From UBA4655 sp964585575 (lineage in GTDB: Bacteria > Planctomycetota > Planctomycetia > Pirellulales > UBA1268): DNA of 40,189 bases. Positions 35,366 to 40,189 of this stretch are shown here, piece by piece. The notes under the pieces were generated by a model that saw only the letters and a program-made list of their open reading frames with translations, had not been told where the DNA came from and did not search any database. The stretch's first letter is position 1; each line of letters starts with the position of its first letter. The stretch covers positions 1 through 40,189 of the forward strand of contig CAZPEM010000007.1 in the NCBI GenBank assembly GCA_964585575.1, in the 5' to 3' direction. A program made the translations under genes and the position numbers.

Positions 35366-35500
35366 CGCAGCCCATCCTTCCCTTCGGCGTTCGACATCGA
35401 AGTGGGCGATGCCGGATCATCGAAACATCCGGAACAATCCCACTCGCCGTGTTTCATTCGGCGACCGCACCGCGTGCGCATGAGCAAACTTCTGCGGGCG

Positions 35501-36295
35501 TCAGCCGGCCGAACGGGAAAACCAACCCCCGCCCCTGCGGGAACGCACGCAACTTTCCGCCGCGACGACATCGACCCCGTCCGCCACCTTCGCCGGATTT
35601 TCGCAGACAACCCGGCCTGCCAATTCTTCGTCAGCGAGCACCGCGACCACGTCGCGGGCCGCCGACAGGCCGAACGGACGCCGGCTCGTGTCGTGCGCGT
35701 CGCTGGCCACGAAGTGCACGAGCCGTTTCCGCACGCACCACTCGGCCATCTTTCTCGCCGTGCCACCGAAGCCTCCGGTCAGGCTGCCGGCCGTGATCTG
35801 GATGAGGCCGCCGGCACGGACGACCTCGGCCACCGTTTCCGGTCGGGCCTGCATGCCGCGGTTTCGCTCGGGGTGCGAAAGGATCCCAGTGAGGCCCTGC
35901 TTGGAGAGCGCGGCGAGCAGCGTTTCAAGTGGGAAATAGACCTCGTGCGGAAGCTCGAGAAGAACGTGCTTTCCCCGGTCGGCGAGCGTGAGAACCTCGC
36001 CCCGTCGCAGGAGCGCCGGCAGCTCGGGCTCGATGCGGACGTCGGCGCCCGGCAGCACCTCGAGGCCGATTCCCGCGGCGGTGATCGCGTCGTTGAGCGT
36101 TGCGACATTAGCGCGGATCGCCGACGCCGTCACGTGCGAGTTGCCGCCGAGCTGGTGGGGCGTGGCGATGACGGTCGTGGCGCCGTCCCGCGACGCCGCG
36201 GTGGCCATCGCCAGCGACTCCTCGAGGTCGCTCGCGCCGTCGTCGATGCCCGGAACGATATGGCAGTGGATGTCGGTGTAGGCGGCGGCGGACAT
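35501..36295 (-). CDS. cpsB: CpsB/CapC-type tyrosine-protein phosphatase (PHP family)
   Basis: 264 residues. PHP-family metal site: DIHCHIVPGIDDGASD (His10, His12), ATPHQL, LEVLPGADVRIEP, LSHPERN and FVASDAHDTSRRP. Enzymes of this family (CpsB, YwqE) are Mn-dependent phosphatases that dephosphorylate the tyrosine cluster of BY-kinases. They are functional equivalents of the low-molecular-weight phosphatase Wzb. It is the first gene of the minus-strand export operon containing wza and wzc, giving a complete phosphorylation cycle. The promoter probably lies in the 80-base gap shared with the divergent hydroxyacid dehydrogenase gene. Confidence 0.93.
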   Translation of the reverse strand: MSAAAYTDIHCHIVPGIDDGASDLEESLAMATAASRDGATTVIATPHQLGGNSHVTASAIRANVATLNDAITAAGIGLEVLPGADVRIEPELPALLRRGEVLTLADRGKHVLLELPHEVYFPLETLLAALSKQGLTGILSHPERNRGMQARPETVAEVVRAGGLIQITAGSLTGGFGGTARKMAEWCVRKRLVHFVASDAHDTSRRPFGLSAARDVVAVLADEELAGRVVCENPAKVADGVDVVAAESCVRSRRGGGWFSRSAG

Positions 36296-36375
36296 GGCAT
36301 CAAGACGTTCGCAGGCTTCGGGGAGCGAGACAACCCCGAAAAATGCCCCGCCCGGCTTCGGGTATAACGCCGCCC

Positions 36376-37335
36376 ATGAAGATCGTCATCCTCGACGCCT
36401 ACACGACCAATCCCGGCGACCTTTCCTGGACGCCGATCGAATCGCTCGGCGATTGCTCGATCCACGACCGCACGCCCGACGCCGAGACGGTCTCCCGGGC
36501 CGCCGCCGCCGACATCGTCGTCACGAACAAGACCGTGCTCGACCGTCGCGCGATCGAATCGCTCCCGGGGCTGCGTGCGATCGCGCTGCTCTCGACCGGC
36601 ACCAATGTCGTCGATCTCGCCGCCGCACGGGAACGCGGCATCCCGGTGATGAACGTCCCGGAATACAGCACGCCCGACGTCGCCCAGGCCACCTTCGCGC
36701 TTCTGCTCGAGCTGACCAACCGCACCGGCCACCACGCCGCGCTCGTGCGAAACGGCGCCTGGAGCCGCTGCGAGGACTTCTGCTTCTGGGAGGGGGAACT
36801 CGTCGAGATCGCCGGGCTCACGCTCGGCCTTGTCGGCTACGGCAAGATCGGCCGGGCCGTCGCGGCCGTCGCCCGGGCCTTCGGCATGAAGGTGGTGGCG
36901 AACCGGCGGACCTCGACGGGCCGCGCAGCCGACGACGGCACGCCGCTTCTCGACCTCGACACGCTCTTCGCGGAGAGCGACGTCGTGAGCCTCCACTGCC
37001 CGCTCACGCCCGAATCGGTGAAACTCGCAAGTGCCGGCCGGATCGCGAGGATGAAGCCGACGGCGTACTTTCTCAACACCGCCCGCGGCGGGCTCGTCGA
37101 TGAGGCCGCGCTCGCGGAAGCCCTGCGCGCCTGCCGGATCGCCGGTGCCGGCCTCGACGTGCTGACTGCGGAGCCGCCGGCGGCCGACAATCCCCTCCTC
37201 TCGGCCCCCAACTGCGTCATCACGCCCCACGTCGCCTGGGCCACGAGGAAGGCCCGCGAGCGGCTCATCTTCGAGGTCGCGGAGAATATCGCCGCCTTCG
37301 CCGCGGGCCGCGACCGCAATGTTGTCAATCGCTGA
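36376..37335 (+). CDS. D-2-hydroxyacid dehydrogenase (glycerate-dehydrogenase-like)
   Basis: 319 residues from ATG 36376 (MKIVILDAYTTNPGDLSW), the usual start of glycerate/hydroxypyruvate reductase-like proteins; the frame is open slightly upstream. NAD-binding loop GLVGYGKIGRAVAAVA, catalytic Arg in LNTARGGLVDEAAL, Glu in GAGLDVLTAEPP, and His in ITPHVAWAT. Interconverts a 2-keto acid and the D-2-hydroxyacid, most likely hydroxypyruvate and D-glycerate. It is divergent from the export operon and seems to be a housekeeping metabolic gene at the edge of the locus. The stop codon falls inside a 26-base tandem repeat. Confidence 0.92.
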   Translation: MKIVILDAYTTNPGDLSWTPIESLGDCSIHDRTPDAETVSRAAAADIVVTNKTVLDRRAIESLPGLRAIALLSTGTNVVDLAAARERGIPVMNVPEYSTPDVAQATFALLLELTNRTGHHAALVRNGAWSRCEDFCFWEGELVEIAGLTLGLVGYGKIGRAVAAVARAFGMKVVANRRTSTGRAADDGTPLLDLDTLFAESDVVSLHCPLTPESVKLASAGRIARMKPTAYFLNTARGGLVDEAALAEALRACRIAGAGLDVLTAEPPAADNPLLSAPNCVITPHVAWATRKARERLIFEVAENIAAFAAGRDRNVVNR

Positions 37336-37372
37336 CGCGATGTCGTGTTGTCAATCGCTGACGCGATGTCGT
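37321..37372. repeat. 26-base tandem duplication at the 3' end of the hydroxyacid dehydrogenase gene
   Basis: Two identical copies of a 26-base unit starting GTTGTCAATCGCTGACGCGA occupy 37321-37346 and 37347-37372. The TGA stop of the dehydrogenase gene lies in the first copy. A degenerate CGCTGACGC echo follows at about 37377. This looks like a recent slippage duplication. Confidence 0.9.
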
Positions 37373-37423
37373 GAACCGCTGACGCCGGATTCCTGACGTC
37401 GGATCACCGGGCTTCGACGGGTC

Positions 37424-38212
37424 TCATCCCCGGCCCCGCGGCCGCCTGAGGATCATGAGGTCGTCGGCCTCGCCGCGGACGTCGCCCGACACCATCGGCT
37501 TCGCGAGCAGCATCCCGGCGACGAATCCAGCGACGTGCGCCGAATAGGCGACGCCACCTCCCCCCGCCCCCGACTGGTCAAAGAGTCCGCTCACGACCTG
37601 GAAGAGAAACCAGATCCCGACGGCCACGTAGCCCGGCACGTCGACGATCATCCGCAGCATCATCACGCTCACCCGCCGCGACGGGTGGAGGACGAGGTAG
37701 CCCCCGAGCACGCCCGAGATCGCGCCGGAGGCGCCGAGGCAGGGCGTCAACGACGCCTCTCCGGAGCTGTTGAGCGCGACGAACGCGAGCGACGCGAGCA
37801 CGCCCGTCGCCAGATAGAAGAGCAGGTACTTCACATGCCCCATGTCGTCCTCGACGTTGTCGCCGAAGATCCAGAGAAACCACATGTTGCCGGCGAGGTG
37901 CATGATGCTGCCGTGCATGAAGATCGCCGTCAGGAGCGTGAGCCAGACGGGGATCGGCGTGGGCTCGAGCCCCGGAACCTCCATCGCCATCGTCTGCCCC
38001 TGCACCGAGATCTCCCGGACGGAAGGCTCCGTGACCACGTCCCGGCCGCTCAGGATCTCGGCCGGCACCTGGCAGTAGGCGAGCGTGACGGCGTTGTTGG
38101 CCCCCATCTGCTGGAGCACGACAAACACGAAGATGTTGGCGGCGATCAGCGCCACCGTCACGATCGGAAAGATCCGCCGGTCGGAATTGTCATCGGCGAT
38201 GGGGAAGACCAT
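37424..38212 (-). CDS. Rhomboid-family intramembrane serine protease
   Basis: 262 residues. Six or more transmembrane segments. Catalytic serine Ser162 in GASGAISG, catalytic His226 in YSAHVAGFVAG, and the upstream HGSIMHLAGNMWFLWIFGDNVED motif with H-x-x-x-N, all as in rhomboids. A soluble loop of about 50 residues follows the first helix. It cleaves single-pass membrane proteins within the bilayer; substrate unknown. It is divergent from the secreted subtilase gene with only 89 bases between. Confidence 0.94.
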   Translation of the reverse strand: MVFPIADDNSDRRIFPIVTVALIAANIFVFVVLQQMGANNAVTLAYCQVPAEILSGRDVVTEPSVREISVQGQTMAMEVPGLEPTPIPVWLTLLTAIFMHGSIMHLAGNMWFLWIFGDNVEDDMGHVKYLLFYLATGVLASLAFVALNSSGEASLTPCLGASGAISGVLGGYLVLHPSRRVSVMMLRMIVDVPGYVAVGIWFLFQVVSGLFDQSGAGGGGVAYSAHVAGFVAGMLLAKPMVSGDVRGEADDLMILRRPRGRG

Positions 38213-38301
38213 GGATGGACCCTGAATGATGGATTTTGGTGGATTCGGGCGACGAAAGCCGACATAATACGTCAGTTCGGGACAAAACCACCGAGGTAGC
38301 C

Positions 38302-40189
38302 ATGGCCAGCCGCAGGGAGACTTCCGGGTCCGCGACGGTTTCTCCCGAGCCGCTCGAGCCGCGGCTCTGTCTTTCGGCCGCGACCGGTTCGCCCGGCACG
38401 TGGCTCGTCGAATGGGGTGGCAGGTCGCTCGAGGCCCACCGCGACGCCTGGATCGTCAAGTCCGCGGTGGGCAAGCCCGCGGTCGAGACCGCTGGTTTTC
38501 GCGGCTCGCTGGGCGGACCGAACTGGGCGGCCCGCGACCTCGGCGAGGGGTTCTTCTCTCTCTCCGCCCCCGGCGTCACCGTGCAGGATGTCACGTCGTG
38601 GGCCGCCAGAACGCCCGGCGTCGCCTTCATCGAGCCCGACTTCGTGATCGCCTCGCGGGCGATCCCGAACGACCCGTCATTCGGCCAGCTCTGGGGACTC
38701 CACAACACCGGCCAGTCGGGCGGCACGGTCGACGCCGACATCGACGCGCCAGCGGCATGGGACATCACCACCGGTTCCCGTAGCGTCGTCGTCGCCGTGA
38801 TCGACACCGGTATCGACACCTCGCACCCCGACCTCGCCGCGAACATCTGGCGGAATCCCCGCGAGACGCCTGGAAACGGCATCGATGACGACGGCAACGG
38901 GTTCGTCGACGACATCCACGGCTGGGACTTCGCCAACGGCGACAGCAACCCGATGGACGACCAGGGCCACGGCACGCACGTCGCGGGCACGATCGGCGCG
39001 GTCGGCGACAACGGCCGCGGCGTCGCGGGGGTCGCCTGGCAGGTCTCGATCATGGGGCTGAAGTTCCTGTCCAATTCCGGCAGCGGCTCGACGAGCGACG
39101 CGATCGCGGCGATCAACTACGCCACGAAGATGCGTCGCGACTTCGGGATCAACATCGTCGCCACGAACAACAGCTGGGGCGGCGGGGGCTCCTCGAACGC
39201 CCTTCGGGACGCGATCCAGGCCGGCGGCAACGCCGGAATCCTCTTCGTCGCCGCCGCCGGGAACGAGTCGAACGACAACGATGCGAGTCCCTCCTATCCG
39301 GCGAGCTACACGAGTTCCTCGATCATTTCCGTCGCCGCGACGAACCGCCGCAACGAACTTTCCGGCTTCTCGAACTACGGTGCCACGAGCGTCGATCTCG
39401 CAGCCCCCGGTGAGAGCATCTATTCGACGACGCCCAACAACACCTACGCGAGCTACAGCGGCACGTCGATGGCGACGCCCCACGTCACCGGCGTCGTCGC
39501 CCTCCTCGCCGCGGCGGCGCCGCAGGCGACGGCCTCCCAGATCCGCTCGGCGATCCTCGCGAGCACGACGCCCGTCACCTCGCTCTCGGGCAAGGTGGTG
39601 ACCGGCGGCCTCCTGAACGCGGCGGCAGCCCTGCAGGATCTCGTAGGCAATGCCTCCCTCCGGGCGAACATCCGCGACGTCTCCCCCGACCCCCGCACCG
39701 ACGCGATTCCCTCGCTTGTGATCGAGTTCAACCGGGCTGTCACTGGGTTCGACAAGGGCGACCTGCGGCTCACGCGAAACGGCAGCCCGGTCGCGCTCGA
39801 TGCCGCCTCGCTCGACGCGACGCCCGGCAACGCTTCGCTCTGGACGCTTTCCGGCCTCGCCGGCCTGACGTCGGAGGTCGGCAGCTACACGCTCTCGCTT
39901 CCGGCCGCCGGCAGCGGGATCGTGGACGGCGGCAGCTCACCGCTCTCCGCCACCGCCTCCGAGTCGTGGCAGGTGATCCCGCCCCCGCCCCCCGCCCCGG
40001 GAGAACCAAACGAATCGATCGCCTCCGCCATCGTCGTCCCGCTTGTCGGCGGGCGGGCGACCGTCACGGGATACGTCGGCAACGGCCCGTACGAAGCCGC
40101 CGACGTCGACATGCTCGCCGTGACGCTCGTCGCAGGGTCGATCCTGACCGTCGACCTCGACGCCCGCAGCCTTCCCCAGACTTCCTCGC
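38302..40189 (+). CDS. Secreted subtilisin-like (S8) serine protease with LEPR-type N-terminus, 3' end outside window
   Basis: 629 residues are visible and the frame is open at the right edge. GAGG lies six bases before the ATG. Residues 15-26 read EPLEPRLCLSA, a variant of the LEPR-XLL N-terminal motif seen on many planctomycete exported proteins. A propeptide-like region ends near PNDPSFGQLWGLHN. The triad is Asp168 (VIDTGID), His223 (GHGTHVAGT) and Ser389 (GTSMATP), with oxyanion Asn321. After the catalytic domain come an Ig-like fold (SPSLVIEFNRAV-type region near 450-540) and the start of a pre-peptidase-C-terminal-like domain (GEPNESIASA, near 570). Likely a large surface or extracellular protease. 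A possible -10 box CATAAT lies at 38263-38268. Confidence 0.93.
   Translation, partial: MASRRETSGSATVSPEPLEPRLCLSAATGSPGTWLVEWGGRSLEAHRDAWIVKSAVGKPAVETAGFRGSLGGPNWAARDLGEGFFSLSAPGVTVQDVTSWAARTPGVAFIEPDFVIASRAIPNDPSFGQLWGLHNTGQSGGTVDADIDAPAAWDITTGSRSVVVAVIDTGIDTSHPDLAANIWRNPRETPGNGIDDDGNGFVDDIHGWDFANGDSNPMDDQGHGTHVAGTIGAVGDNGRGVAGVAWQVSIMGLKFLSNSGSGSTSDAIAAINYATKMRRDFGINIVATNNSWGGGGSSNALRDAIQAGGNAGILFVAAAGNESNDNDASPSYPASYTSSSIISVAATNRRNELSGFSNYGATSVDLAAPGESIYSTTPNNTYASYSGTSMATPHVTGVVALLAAAAPQATASQIRSAILASTTPVTSLSGKVVTGGLLNAAAALQDLVGNASLRANIRDVSPDPRTDAIPSLVIEFNRAVTGFDKGDLRLTRNGSPVALDAASLDATPGNASLWTLSGLAGLTSEVGSYTLSLPAAGSGIVDGGSSPLSATASESWQVIPPPPPAPGEPNESIASAIVVPLVGGRATVTGYVGNGPYEAADVDMLAVTLVAGSILTVDLDARSLPQTSS

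Overview
The window is GC-rich bacterial DNA with strong G/C preference at third codon positions. It most likely comes from a planctomycete (Pirellulales-like). Four features suggest this: a PEP-CTERM protein with a sulfatase-modifying-factor fold, a subtilase whose N-terminus carries a LEPR-type planctomycete export motif, a multiheme cytochrome c fused to an LVIVD-type propeller, and a large exopolysaccharide locus. The taxonomic call is an inference from gene content; no rRNA or tRNA gene was recognised.

Layout. Positions 1-3685 (minus) hold a 5'-complete multiheme cytochrome that runs off the left edge. Positions 4071-8358 (plus) hold a four-gene cassette matching Pseudomonas WbpA-WbpB-WbpD-WbpE, which makes UDP-2,3-diacetamido-2,3-dideoxyglucuronate. 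Positions 8533-10598 hold a sigma-54-like promoter, a degenerate receiver-like protein, a PEP-CTERM protein and a strong terminator. Positions 10688-17255 contain a methyltransferase (plus), a minus-strand operon of an FkbM methyltransferase and two GT4 glycosyltransferases, then an acyltransferase and a WbuB-like glycosyltransferase (plus). Positions 17256-19740 (minus) encode an ATP-grasp protein and a DUF7033-type polysaccharide deacetylase. Positions 19974-26293 (plus) encode an O-antigen ligase/polymerase-like protein, a GNAT, a sugar-phosphate transferase, a DegT aminotransferase, a 2OG-Fe(II) oxygenase and a flippase. Positions 26303-36295 (minus) are the export and control block: CpsB-type phosphatase, carboxypeptidase-regulatory-like protein, Wza, Wzc tyrosine kinase, an O-antigen ligase with TPRs, and a WbpM/CapD dehydratase. 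The right edge holds a hydroxyacid dehydrogenase, a rhomboid protease and an incomplete secreted subtilase.

How the genes fit together (inference). The Wbp cassette, and probably the WbpM-like dehydratase with the DegT aminotransferase and GNAT, make amino-sugar nucleotides. The PglC-like transferase loads the first sugar onto undecaprenyl phosphate and three GT4 enzymes extend the unit. Methyl-, acyl- and acetyltransferases, a deacetylase and an oxygenase may decorate it. The flippase and one of two polymerase/ligase-type proteins complete the Wzx/Wzy route, and Wza/Wzc/CpsB control chain length and export. The PEP-CTERM protein is a likely surface protein accompanying this polymer, but no exosortase is present in the window.

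The points most worth a second look are the (GY)12 tyrosine tail of Wzc encoded by a hexanucleotide repeat, the cysteine-free PEP-CTERM SUMF1-like protein with its unusual leader and possible sigma-54 promoter, the ten-heme cytochrome-propeller fusion, and the complete WbpABDE set without a WbpI epimerase.
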